Shown here piece after piece: positions 34,905 through 43,291 of a stretch of 64,000 bases of DNA. The stretch spans positions 186,001 to 250,000 of the forward strand of contig NZ_BCXH01000004.1 of NCBI RefSeq assembly GCF_001895005.1. The letters run 5' to 3'. The position numbers and the translations under genes are program-made. The stretch is from Rhodococcus yunnanensis NBRC 103083 (lineage in GTDB: Bacteria > Actinomycetota > Actinomycetes > Mycobacteriales > Mycobacteriaceae). The first letter of the stretch is position 1; each line of letters begins with the position of its first letter. The notes under the pieces were generated by a model. The model was not told the origin of the DNA, did no database searches, and saw nothing but the letters and a program-made list of their open reading frames with translations.

Positions 34905-35917
34905 GCCGGTGCCCAGGTGACGAAACCGAAGGCGTTGCCGCTGCCCGCTTCGGTGCGGTAACCGGGCTCGTAGACGACGGTGTCGACGTCGAGGCCTGCG
35001 GTATGGGCTGCTCCGGCGACGGCGATCCAGTTCCGCAGCTCCGAAGTGCCCGAGGTCATGATGTCGGCAGGGATCGAGCGCAGATAGTCGGCGTCGTGCA
35101 CTTCGAGCGCTTCGAGGAAGTCTCGGTCGAGCTCCTCGTCGACGACGAAGTGGCTCAATCCACCCGACGCCACGACACCGACGCGGATGTCTTTCGGGTA
35201 GCTCTCGATGGCCTTGGCAAGTGCGACACCGAAGTCGTAACTGCGTTTCGCAGACGGCGGTGTCGGCTCCCAGAAGGTGTTGACGAAAACGGGCACGAAC
35301 GGAATTGTCGACTCCTGGCCGAGGATGCGCTGGTAGATGTAGCCCCAGCCGTGGGGGATGCCCGAATTTCGGTAGCGACCGGGAGGCAACTGCTTGGACG
35401 CCGCTGTGTCGAAGCCTTGGGTCAGGGTCGAATCGATGATGTGGGCTGCGAGTTCGGAATCCACCGGGCGTGCGATGAGACGGTCCGGCACATCCCCGAG
35501 TGCCGCTGCGGCGAGCCCCGGACTCATCGCCGCGAGATGGTCGTCGTCGAAGGGGACGTGGTCGACGGACTCGCCCCAGTAGACGGCGAAGGGCGGTAGC
35601 AGTTCGTCCCCGAAGATCTCCTTGTGATCGCTGGAGACGATCACCACGACGTCGTACTCCTGCTCGGCGGCGAACCGGCCGAGTTCGTCCAACGCAGATT
35701 GCACCGAGTCCCATCGGCTCGCCATCTTCTCGCCGGTGATCTCGTGCGAGAAGTCTTTTCGCACGGCTTTGAGAGCCGCGTAGTCGTACGACTTGCCCTG
35801 GTACCGCAGCGCCGTGTTCGCGCGATCCGCCTTACCGCGTTCGAACCATTCGTCCGGCGGCGCGACCTTGAGCTGGGGGCCGTGCGATGTGCCGAATCCG
35901 CCGACTATGTGTGCCAT
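34901..35917 (-). CDS. LigB-type (class III) extradiol ring-cleavage dioxygenase
   Basis: A 338-aa protein of the LigB superfamily. Residues that match the LigB active site are His12 (GTSHGP), His58 (KDFSHEI), the catalytic His256 (ASGGLSHF) and Glu293 (GTSELRNW). In LigB of Sphingobium the corresponding set is H12, H61, H195 and E242, so the second half here is longer. No separate LigA-like small subunit is adjacent, so it is likely a single-chain enzyme as in gallate or 2,3-dihydroxyphenylpropionate dioxygenases. Its substrate should be a catechol, probably carboxylated given the LigJ and RraA neighbours. The start codon abuts the LigJ-like stop (TGAATG). Confidence 0.88.
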   Translation of the reverse strand: MAHIVGGFGTSHGPQLKVAPPDEWFERGKADRANTALRYQGKSYDYAALKAVRKDFSHEITGEKMASRWDSVQSALDELGRFAAEQEYDVVVIVSSDHKEIFGDELLPPFAVYWGESVDHVPFDDDHLAAMSPGLAAAALGDVPDRLIARPVDSELAAHIIDSTLTQGFDTAASKQLPPGRYRNSGIPHGWGYIYQRILGQESTIPFVPVFVNTFWEPTPPSAKRSYDFGVALAKAIESYPKDIRVGVVASGGLSHFVVDEELDRDFLEALEVHDADYLRSIPADIMTSGTSELRNWIAVAGAAHTAGLDVDTVVYEPGYRTEAGSGNAFGFVTWAPA

Positions 35918-36952
35918 TCACGCTGTCCTTTCACTGGTGACGGGAAGTCGGAGTGAGAACAGAGACTCTGCGTTGGCGTGCAGAAGCGCGTCGCGCTGTT
36001 CAACCGTGAGCCACTCGATGTCCTCGACCAACAGATGTATGTCGTCGAACCACCGACCCGTCGCCGGATCGATCTGTGAACCTGTACCCGGCTTCTCCGT
36101 GCCGAACAGGCAGCGATCGACCCCGACGGTGTCGAGGAGCAGTTCGATCGAATTCTGCGTATAGAGGCAGGTGTCGAAATAGAGCGAGCGCAACCTGTCG
36201 AGGTAGGGAGTCGCCCCGCTGCGCACGCCACCGGGCAGGAAACGTCCGACCTGATAGGGGATGGCGCCGCCTCCGTGGGTGATGATGAGTTTGAGCTCGG
36301 GGAAATCCTTCAGTACATCCGAGGACAGCAAACTCCAGATGGCTACTGTCTCTTCCTGAATGAAGTGCAACGAGTACGGCTCCCGAGCCGGGGCGCGGCA
36401 GCCGGCCGCGTGCACGATGGCGGGCACGTCGAGTTCGACGAGCGCCTCGTAGAGCGGGTACCAGAACTTGTCACCCAGCGGCGGGGGAACCTTGGTTCCC
36501 TCGTAAGGGTCCGGATTGAGGAGCGCTCCGACGAATCCCAATTCTGTTACGGTGCGCCGCAATTCGGGAATCCACTGCTCGACCGAGAGGTCCATGGTCT
36601 GGGGCAGTCCGGCGATGCCTCGAAACCGATCGGGAAACAGCTGGGTGTTGCGATGGATGACGTTGTTCACTTCCTCGGTGAACGCCTCGACGATCCGTGG
36701 TGGATTCTCGCTGTGCATCATCTGGTACGGGCGCGGGGAGATGAGCTGGATGTCGACGCCCGCGGTGTCGAGGTGGTGGAAGTGCGAGACGTCGCCGAAA
36801 CTAGCATTCGGTGCCGTGTACGCCGCCCGCAGCTGATCGTCGGACAGTGTGGGTGGCCGTACCCCGTGCGAGCCGCGATGAGCGAGGAGGCCCGCTTTCC
36901 ATGCATACAACTCGCTCGGCGCCGATACGTGGCCGTGAACGTCAACGATCAT
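35918..36952 (-). CDS. Amidohydrolase-family hydratase, 4-oxalomesaconate hydratase (LigJ)-like
   Basis: A 344-aa amidohydrolase-2 family protein. It starts IVDVHGHVS with the metal-binding HxH (His6, His8). It contains ELGFVGALLNPDPYEG, DKFWYPLYEALVELDVPAIVHAAG, ITHGGGAIPYQVGRF, DTCLYTQNSIELL and a late LFGTEKPGTGSQIDPATGRWFDD. From memory, this order and wording follow LigJ closely: LNPDP, FWYPFYE, ELDVPA, HGGGAVPYHWGRF and DPTTG. LigJ hydrates 4-carboxy-2-hydroxymuconate/oxalomesaconate in protocatechuate 4,5-cleavage. The same superfamily includes decarboxylases, which is the main alternative. It lies between the hydroxylase and dioxygenase genes, which supports a ring-fission pathway role. 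Confidence 0.85.
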   Translation of the reverse strand: MIVDVHGHVSAPSELYAWKAGLLAHRGSHGVRPPTLSDDQLRAAYTAPNASFGDVSHFHHLDTAGVDIQLISPRPYQMMHSENPPRIVEAFTEEVNNVIHRNTQLFPDRFRGIAGLPQTMDLSVEQWIPELRRTVTELGFVGALLNPDPYEGTKVPPPLGDKFWYPLYEALVELDVPAIVHAAGCRAPAREPYSLHFIQEETVAIWSLLSSDVLKDFPELKLIITHGGGAIPYQVGRFLPGGVRSGATPYLDRLRSLYFDTCLYTQNSIELLLDTVGVDRCLFGTEKPGTGSQIDPATGRWFDDIHLLVEDIEWLTVEQRDALLHANAESLFSLRLPVTSERTA

Positions 36953-36984
36953 GATGGGGTGCTCTCCAAATCGGGATGGATGGG

Positions 36985-38442
36985 TCAGAGGGTAGCGACA
37001 CGTGAAATGATCTCGTGCACATCGGCATCGGTCTCACTTCGGTCGTATGCGCGCAGCAGCCGCGTGCGACCCGCGCCGGGATCTCCGCGGTGCAGGTACT
37101 CGTACATCTCCTGGCGCAGGCCGAAACCGTCGTTGACGAGCTCGGTGGCGAGGCGGAACAAGCGCGACTTCTCGGCAACGCCGATGTCGTGCCCGTGCAT
37201 GTACTTGTCCAGCAACGGTCGAAGCTCAAGGGATGCCAGGTCGGCTTCGGACGGCTGCATGACGAAACCGCTGGCTCCTATGCGACGGATGATCTCCACG
37301 ACTCGGCCGGACACCTCGGCCGACCAGAATCCGAGACCGTGGCTTGCCGTCGGCGCGAGAAGTCCTGTCGGCGTCGGGGTCGCCAGTGCCTCGGCGCCTG
37401 CGATCGCGAGTCGCAATGTCTCGGTGTAGGAGATGATCTCGCCGAGATCCTCCTGGATGCCGCGGAAACTGTCGACACCGATCGCGTTCGCCACCATGGC
37501 AGCGACGGAGGCGAACAGCTTCAGGCGTTCGTGGAAGCGGATGTGCGTGGACTGAATGCTCCACGCGTTGATGCGAGTGAGCCCCTTCGCCGCGAGCAAG
37601 CCGTTGCCCAACAGGAAGACTCGATCCCACGGCACCAGTACATCGTCGAAGAACAGCATCGCGTCCTGTTCGTCGTAACCCGACGCGAGGATGTTCGTAC
37701 GGTCGGGACGAGCAAGCGGCCCGCGGCACAGCACCGTCAGCCCGGGGGCATTCATCGGCAGCGCGAACCACATCACGAACTGTTCTGCGCCGCGCTGCGC
37801 GGTCACACCGTTGAGGTAGATCAGGACCTCGTGCGAGAACGGAGCGAGGGTCGCGAGTTGTTTCGCGCCTCTGATGACGATGCCCTTGTCGTTCTCCTCG
37901 ATGACGCGCAGCGCGAGATCGGGGTCGTCGAGCGGACTTGCGCTGCGGTCGATCTGGGGATCACCGAGGGCGTGCGTGAGAACCAGGTCGTTCTCCATCG
38001 CATAGGAATGGTAATTCTTGGCGTTCTCGCCGAACCCGGCCCGATCCGCTTCGAGCTCGCGGTGGTAATCCCACAGTCCGACCACGACATTGGCCATGAA
38101 GTCGGGGGAGCGACCGAGCTGGCCGAGAGACTGGCGCATCCACCACTCGGAGGCCCTGAACTTCGCACGCAGCTCTTCCGGGGTGCTGGGCAGCGAATAG
38201 GACCGGCTGACCAGGTTCCCGGTCTCGGGTGAGCGAAACGTGCTCACCGCCTGCGACTCCGGGTCGGCAAGTCGGCGTTCGAAGAGGTTCGCGAAAACAT
38301 CTACGGCGGGCTTGAACGCGGGGTGATCCGCCACGTTGGCGACTCTCTTGCCGTCGACCCACACTTCGCGGCCGTCGTCGAGACTTTCCCGGTAACTGTC
38401 TCCGGTCTGAAGTCCTCGCGCGGTCGTCGTCTGCAACGCCAT
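36985..38442 (-). CDS. HpaB-family flavin-dependent phenol hydroxylase, oxygenase component
   Basis: A 485-aa FADH2-using oxygenase of the 4-hydroxyphenylacetate 3-hydroxylase (HpaB/PheA/HadA) family with an acyl-CoA-dehydrogenase-like fold. Features are TGDSYRESLDDGREVWVDGKRV at the start, the loop NDKGIVIRGAKQLATLAPFSHE, DDVLVPWDRVFLLGN and TRINAWSIQSTHIRFHERLKLF in the middle, and a C-terminal helical bundle. It needs reduced flavin from a partner; the only HpaC-like reductase in the window is the FCD fusion at 29550. It could make homoprotocatechuate for the hpa operon, but its own operon contains a different ring-cleavage set, so another para-substituted phenol is equally possible. AAGGAGC precedes the ATG. 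Confidence 0.9.
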   Translation of the reverse strand: MALQTTTARGLQTGDSYRESLDDGREVWVDGKRVANVADHPAFKPAVDVFANLFERRLADPESQAVSTFRSPETGNLVSRSYSLPSTPEELRAKFRASEWWMRQSLGQLGRSPDFMANVVVGLWDYHRELEADRAGFGENAKNYHSYAMENDLVLTHALGDPQIDRSASPLDDPDLALRVIEENDKGIVIRGAKQLATLAPFSHEVLIYLNGVTAQRGAEQFVMWFALPMNAPGLTVLCRGPLARPDRTNILASGYDEQDAMLFFDDVLVPWDRVFLLGNGLLAAKGLTRINAWSIQSTHIRFHERLKLFASVAAMVANAIGVDSFRGIQEDLGEIISYTETLRLAIAGAEALATPTPTGLLAPTASHGLGFWSAEVSGRVVEIIRRIGASGFVMQPSEADLASLELRPLLDKYMHGHDIGVAEKSRLFRLATELVNDGFGLRQEMYEYLHRGDPGAGRTRLLRAYDRSETDADVHEIISRVATL

Positions 38443-38564
38443 GGTGCTCCTTGTGTGACGGAAGTTTCACGCGCGGCCCGAATGTGGCCGACGCCTCTCG
38501 TATTCGAGGCTAGGGTTCGGCATCTGCCCAGTTCATCGGTTGAGTGCGTGAAGCTGAATGGATG

Positions 38565-38587
38565 CACTCCGACACGGTGTCGGAGTG
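38565..38587. promoter_or_regulatory. 23-bp perfect palindrome between hpaB-type and pucR-type genes
   Basis: Arms CACTCCGACAC and GTGTCGGAGTG are perfect complements around a single central G. It lies 57 bases before the PucR-type start (38644) and 122 bases before the divergent HpaB-type start (38442). Its core TCCGACACGGTGTCGGA recurs with few changes at 32109-32125, 45207-45223 and 51887-51903. It is the strongest operator candidate in the window. Confidence 0.72.
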
Positions 38588-38643
38588 GTGATATTCTGAT
38601 GTCTGCGACAGCCGTGCTCGGAAAGTGGAGGTGGAATCACCGG

Positions 38644-39822
38644 ATGAAGTTCGACGACCGGGTGCAGGCGTTGGCAGATCGGATCGGGCGGCCGGTCATC
38701 GTGTTCGATGCGGGCTTCGATGTCGTGGCATTCAGCGTGCACGAGGGCGATATCGACCAAGCACGGCTGTCGATGATCCTGTTGCGCAAGGGTTCGGGCC
38801 GTGCGCAATCGCTGATCCAGGAATACGGCGTCGAGCACGTCGAGGGGCCGGTTTACATTCCGGTAGTGGACAATTCGCCGCCACGCGTGGTGGCCGGACT
38901 GCGGTATCGCGGACGGCTGACCGGATACGTGTCGTACGTACCCGCCGACGGCGAGACGGCCGAGCACCGCGATTCGCCGGAAATACGCGTGGGACGAGAG
39001 GAGCTGGGCGCGAGTCTGGCAGCGCAGGAGTCGGAAAAGGGTGACGAGGCGGAACGAGTGCTCCGCTTGGTCACACAACTTCTCGACGGCGACGACCGGC
39101 GACGCCACGAGGCGGCGGACGAGCTGCTGCAGACCGGGCTGATTTCGACGTCGGACGTCTATGCGGCGATGGTGTTCGTGGTGGGCGACAAGGACGGCGG
39201 CAGCACGACCATGCCGCGGCTGGTGATCGAACGCGCTCTCGCCCGGATTTCCTCGATCACCTCGCGCACCTCCATCGGCACCGTCATCGGCGGAATGGGG
39301 GTGCTCATCATTCCCCACGAGGTCAACCCGGCGCGGCTCGAAAGCCTGATCGGTGATCTGTCGTTTCCCGGCGCGAGGGGAGCCGGCGGTTCGTCGCGCG
39401 GCCACCTCGTCGACATACACGAGTCCGTGCGTGAAGCACGAACAGCGTTGCGCGCCACGTTCTACGACCCGGAAACGTACGGGTCGACGGCGATCTGGGG
39501 GGAGCTCGGCGTCGACCGACTTCTGCTCCAGCTGCCACTCGATCACATGTCGATGGACGACATGCCGGACGGGGTTCGTAAGCTGCTCACCGCGTCGAGC
39601 GGCACCGACCTGGCATCGACGCTGGAGTCCTATCTCGACAACGGCGCCGATGCACAGCGCACCGCACGTGTGTTGTTCATCCATCGCAGCACCCTCTACT
39701 ACCGGTTGGATCGAATTCGCGCCGTGATCGACGCCGATCTGTCCGACGGGCTCGTGCGCCGCGAGCTGCACACGGCACTTCGCGTGGCCACGCTGATCGG
39801 ACTTCGGCGCGTCGATCAGTGA
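38644..39822 (+). CDS. PucR/CdaR-family transcriptional regulator
   Basis: A 392-aa regulator: an N-terminal sensor region (DRIGRPVIVFDAGFDVVAFSVHEG), a CdaR GGDEF-like middle (about 150-290) and the PucR helix-turn-helix with YLDNGADAQRTARVLFIHRSTLYYRLDRIRA near residue 340. ATG 38644 is preferred for the GGAGGTGG about 9 bases upstream; ATG 38599 is an in-frame alternative. It is divergent from the seven-gene aromatic operon with a 23-bp palindrome between, so it is the natural candidate to control that operon and the related sites. It is a paralogue in domain type, but not closely alike, of the regulator at 8496. It converges with the ABC ATPase gene, overlapping it by 7 bases. Confidence 0.88.
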   Translation: MKFDDRVQALADRIGRPVIVFDAGFDVVAFSVHEGDIDQARLSMILLRKGSGRAQSLIQEYGVEHVEGPVYIPVVDNSPPRVVAGLRYRGRLTGYVSYVPADGETAEHRDSPEIRVGREELGASLAAQESEKGDEAERVLRLVTQLLDGDDRRRHEAADELLQTGLISTSDVYAAMVFVVGDKDGGSTTMPRLVIERALARISSITSRTSIGTVIGGMGVLIIPHEVNPARLESLIGDLSFPGARGAGGSSRGHLVDIHESVREARTALRATFYDPETYGSTAIWGELGVDRLLLQLPLDHMSMDDMPDGVRKLLTASSGTDLASTLESYLDNGADAQRTARVLFIHRSTLYYRLDRIRAVIDADLSDGLVRRELHTALRVATLIGLRRVDQ

Positions 39823-40946
39823 CCTGAGCCGGCTGCCGTGTCGAACGGTTCGACCAGCAGAGCTCGATGTGCGTTCACCTCGAACGACAGCGCGTCGCCT
39901 GGGGCGGGCGTGGGGAGGTTCTGCGCATCGAGTTCGCTGCGGCCGATGCGCGCCCTGATGGTAGTGCCCTCCGCGTCGAGCAACAGGTTGTAGGCGCTTC
40001 CGACGAAGGTGCTGCGCGAGACGGTTCCGGTGAAATGACCGACGGCGCTCGGCCTTTGGTCTGCGAGCCGGATGTGCTCGGACCGGAAGGCGAGAGATAC
40101 CGGCGATCCGATGGCAGGGACCGTGTCGGCGTAGGCGCCCAGCACGATGTCGCTGCCGCTCAGTTTCACTTCCGCCCGCGCGCCACTGCCCCCGACTACC
40201 TCGCCGGTCGTGATGTTCTGGAAGCCCATGAAGTCGGCTACGTATGCCGATCGCGGCCGATCGTAGATCTCCTCGGGCGTGCCCTGCTGCTCGATCACCC
40301 CGTGGTTCATCACGATGATGCGATCGGAGAGCGTGATCGCTTCTTCCTGGTCGTGGGTCACGTACACCGACGTGGTCTCGAACCGGTTGTGCAGCGCACG
40401 AACCTGCTGGCCCATCTGATAGCGGAGCTTGGTGTCGAGGTTGGACAGCGGCTCGTCGTAGAAGATGATGCCCGGTCTGGCGGCAAGTGCGCGAGCGAGC
40501 GCGACCCGCTGCTGCTGACCGCCGGAAAGTGCAGTCACCTGGCGCTTTTCGTACTTCTCCAGCCCCACCGCCTCCAGTAGGTCGCGGATGCGGTCCTGGC
40601 GCTCCTGGCCGCGGACCCCCGCGATCTTGAGCGGGTAGGCCACGTTTTCCGCGACGCTCATGTGCGGCCACAGTGCGTAGCTCTGAAACACCATGCCGAC
40701 ATGCCGCTTGTCCGGGGGAACGAACACGCCTCGCTCGGTGTCGACAACGACACGACCACCGAGAGAAACGGTTCCGGCGGTGGGACGCTCGAGGCCTGCC
40801 AGACACCGCAGAGTGGTGGTCTTCCCGCACCCGCTCGGTCCGAGCAATGTGATGAACTCGCCCGATTTGATCGACAAGTCGAGGCTGCGCAGCGCCGGCT
40901 TGGTGTTGTATTGCTTCATCAGTCCGGAGACGACGACATCAGTCAT
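39816..40946 (-). CDS. ABC transporter ATP-binding protein (FbpC/PotA type)
   Basis: A 376-aa ATPase of the iron/polyamine-type import family. It has Walker A GPSGCGKT (36-43), the Q-loop in GMVFQSYALWPH, signature LSGGQQQR, Walker B GIIFYDEP and a C-terminal TOBE region (about 285-365). It powers uptake together with the fused permease at 43292 and the two binding lipoproteins. It is the last gene of this operon, 23 bases after the first binding-protein gene. The final bases overlap the convergent PucR-type gene. The substrate is not readable from the ATPase. Confidence 0.92.
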   Translation of the reverse strand: MTDVVVSGLMKQYNTKPALRSLDLSIKSGEFITLLGPSGCGKTTTLRCLAGLERPTAGTVSLGGRVVVDTERGVFVPPDKRHVGMVFQSYALWPHMSVAENVAYPLKIAGVRGQERQDRIRDLLEAVGLEKYEKRQVTALSGGQQQRVALARALAARPGIIFYDEPLSNLDTKLRYQMGQQVRALHNRFETTSVYVTHDQEEAITLSDRIIVMNHGVIEQQGTPEEIYDRPRSAYVADFMGFQNITTGEVVGGSGARAEVKLSGSDIVLGAYADTVPAIGSPVSLAFRSEHIRLADQRPSAVGHFTGTVSRSTFVGSAYNLLLDAEGTTIRARIGRSELDAQNLPTPAPGDALSFEVNAHRALLVEPFDTAAGSGH

Positions 40947-40969
40947 GGGTCAGATCTTTCTCGAGAGCG

Positions 40970-42088
40970 TCAGGTGAACAGCTGGTCGATCGTGGCGAAG
41001 TAGCGAGCGTTGAACGATGGGTCGGTGTTCGTCGCGGGGAGCGTCGAAATCTCGGACAGTGGAGGCGATCCCAGCGGACCCGGTGATCCCGGAACCAGCC
41101 CGAAACCGTTGTCGACCTCGGCGAGTACCTGCTGACCTTCCGGTGTGAACAACCAGTTGAGGTACAGCGATGCGGCGTCGTTGTCGGGGGCGTCCCGGAC
41201 CGCACAGATGCCGGCGCTGCTCAGGAAGTTGCCGCCGTCGTCGAGGGGGAACACCATGTCGATCGGTGCACCCTTCGTCTTCTGCGCTTGGTAGTACCCG
41301 CTGAATACTCCGACGCCCACGGGGAAGCGACCCGACGCGACGTCCGACGGCACACTGGGTTCACTCTCTGCGATATTGACGTTCTGCTCCGCAAGCTCGG
41401 TCAGGTAGGTCTCACCCCAGGTGTCCGCGGACTCGGGTACGAGCAGCGAGGTGAGCACGTATCGCAGTCCTCCGACCACCGTCGGATCCCCCATCACCAG
41501 TTTGTCTTTCCACTGGGGGTCGAGCAGATCTCCCCACGAACGAGGCGCGTCCTCCTCCGAGACCATGTCGGTGTTGTAGACGAAACCGAAGAAGCGCTTG
41601 TTGTACGTCAGCACGAGATCGTTCGCCGAATAGGGGAGGGCGAAATCTGCTGGTGCTGTTCTGACGTCGGCACGTGTACACACGTCGGGCACCTGCGCGA
41701 CCGCCGTCACCGACGACACACCGCCGGTGTAGAGATCGGCCAGGCGATTGCCGCTTTCCGCCTCGACCTGCAGTTTGGTGAGTATCTGCGAGTCAGGGGC
41801 GTCCTGCGGGACGATGGAGATGCCGGGAAAGCGTTCCGAGAATTTCGCGAACATCCCCGCTGCACTGCTCGCCGAGGCGCCGTAGAGAACGGCGTCCGTC
41901 TTCCCGGAATCGAGTGCGTTGCGGTAGAGCGTGTTCATGTAGTCGTTGCCCTCGGCGGTGGCGCCGGGTACCTCGATCACCGTGCCCGACGCCACCGGTG
42001 CGGGTGTGCTGCCACAACCGACGAGTCCAGCGACAGAGGCGACCACAACGATTGCGGGCAGAAGCCTCGATGCATCGATGCCGGTCAT
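40970..42088 (-). CDS. Extracellular solute-binding lipoprotein, copy A
   Basis: A 372-aa lipoprotein: hydrophobic signal followed by the lipobox LVGC, then a two-lobe binding protein of the iron/polyamine/phosphonate-type family. It is clearly paralogous to the next gene upstream, sharing TVIEVPG, FSERFPG, VPQDAPD, FGFVYNTDMVSE, LLDPQWKDKL and VPSDVASGRFPVGVGVFSGYYQAQK. Two binding proteins for one permease suggest a broadened substrate range. Its N-terminal signal is short and lacks the strongly basic start of copy B. The gene lies 30 bases after copy B and 23 bases before the ATPase gene. Confidence 0.88.
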   Translation of the reverse strand: MTGIDASRLLPAIVVVASVAGLVGCGSTPAPVASGTVIEVPGATAEGNDYMNTLYRNALDSGKTDAVLYGASASSAAGMFAKFSERFPGISIVPQDAPDSQILTKLQVEAESGNRLADLYTGGVSSVTAVAQVPDVCTRADVRTAPADFALPYSANDLVLTYNKRFFGFVYNTDMVSEEDAPRSWGDLLDPQWKDKLVMGDPTVVGGLRYVLTSLLVPESADTWGETYLTELAEQNVNIAESEPSVPSDVASGRFPVGVGVFSGYYQAQKTKGAPIDMVFPLDDGGNFLSSAGICAVRDAPDNDAASLYLNWLFTPEGQQVLAEVDNGFGLVPGSPGPLGSPPLSEISTLPATNTDPSFNARYFATIDQLFT

Positions 42089-42118
42089 GGTCTCGCTCCC
42101 TTCTTCACGTGAGGATCT

Positions 42119-43249
42119 CTACTTGAAGATGCTGTCGAGATCGGCCAGGAACGGCGCGTTGTACGCGTTGTCGGGGTTGAGCAGCGGCAGGTGTCCGATC
42201 TCTTCCGGCGACGGGATCCCCACGGTTCCCGAGTCCTCGAGGACGGGAGCGTAGGACCCTGGAGCGGCGAGGAGCGCTTGCTGGCCGTCGGCGCTGAGCA
42301 GCCAGTTGACGTACAGCTGCGCGGCGTCGGAATCAGGCGCATCGGCCATGTAGCAAATCCCCGACTGCGCAAGGTAATTGCCGTTGTCCTCCAGAGGGAA
42401 CGACATGTCGATCGGTGCGCCCTTGGCTTTCTGCGCGTCGTAGAACCCGCTGTACACGCCCACGCCGATGGGGAAGCGGCCCGACGCGACATCGGACGGT
42501 ACCGTCGGTTCGCTCTGCGCGATGTTGGGCTCCTGGGCGGCGAGCTTCTCGAAGTATTCCTTGCCCCACGTGTCCGCGACCTCGGGGTAGTTCATCGTGG
42601 CGAAGACGTAGCGCACACCACCGGGAACCGTCGGGTCTCCCATGGCGAGCTTTCCCTTCCACTTCGGATCGAGCAGGTCGTTCCACGTCTTCGGGACATC
42701 GGCCTCGGACACCATGTCCGTGTTGTAGACGATGCCGAAGTACGTCATGGAGTAGTAGAGGATCGCGCGGTCGTTCGCGTCGAGGGTGACGACGCCCGGC
42801 GCTGCCGACTCGATGTCGGCCGGCTGACACATGCCGTCCGTCTGCGCAGCCTGGAGTACGGACGGTGTTCCACCCGTGTACAGATCGGCGATTCGGTTGC
42901 CGCTGTCGACCTCGACCTGAAGCTTGGTGAACGTCTCCGCATCAGGGGCGTCCTGCGGGACCACGGTGATGCCGGGGAACCGTTCGGAGAACTTCGCATG
43001 CAGACCCGCATCGGTGCTCGGCGCGGGTCCGTAGATGACGACGTCTCGGTTGCCCGAGCTGATCGCGTTCTGATACAGCGTGTTCATGTACGAGTTCGCC
43101 TCTGCGTCGACTCCGGGCACCTCGATGACGGTGTCGGCAGAGACCACGTCATCGGATGCGGACGAGCACGCGCTCAGCGCCAAAGTCGAGACGGCGGCAA
43201 CTGCTGTCAACGCGAGCATGCGTCGCCTGGTGGTGGACTTCATGGACAT
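42119..43249 (-). CDS. Extracellular solute-binding lipoprotein, copy B
   Basis: A 376-aa lipoprotein with a basic N-terminus (MKSTTRRRM), hydrophobic segment and lipobox LSAC. The mature protein has the FSERFPGITVVPQDAPDAE opening, FGIVYNTDMVSEADVPKTWNDLL and GRFPIGVGVYSGFYDAQKAKG. It lies between the fused permease and its paralogue copy A. The family binds ferric complexes, polyamines, thiamine or organophosphonates; in an aromatic-catabolic island an aromatic carboxylate is possible but unproven. The start MSMKST has two ATG codons close together; either could be used. Confidence 0.88.
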   Translation of the reverse strand: MSMKSTTRRRMLALTAVAAVSTLALSACSSASDDVVSADTVIEVPGVDAEANSYMNTLYQNAISSGNRDVVIYGPAPSTDAGLHAKFSERFPGITVVPQDAPDAETFTKLQVEVDSGNRIADLYTGGTPSVLQAAQTDGMCQPADIESAAPGVVTLDANDRAILYYSMTYFGIVYNTDMVSEADVPKTWNDLLDPKWKGKLAMGDPTVPGGVRYVFATMNYPEVADTWGKEYFEKLAAQEPNIAQSEPTVPSDVASGRFPIGVGVYSGFYDAQKAKGAPIDMSFPLEDNGNYLAQSGICYMADAPDSDAAQLYVNWLLSADGQQALLAAPGSYAPVLEDSGTVGIPSPEEIGHLPLLNPDNAYNAPFLADLDSIFK

Positions 43250-43291
43250 TTCGTACTCCTCTGAGCTGAAGGTTTGTCGTGTGCGGATGGG

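Noticed and set aside
34905..35714. Upstream extension of RraA copy 3 into a ~495-aa protein
   Set aside because: The extension is antisense-like to no function and lies inside the dioxygenase gene in another frame; ATG 34904 with the ATGA overlap is the real start.
36985..38442. Naming the HpaB-type gene hpaB as the entry step of the hpa operon
   Set aside because: It is in a different operon with its own ring-cleavage enzymes, and family members accept several phenols, so the substrate cannot be assigned.
38533..40830. Very long open frame on the minus strand across the PucR-type and ABC ATPase genes
   Set aside because: It is Arg/His-rich, antisense to one real gene and out of frame with another. 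It is a product of high GC content.
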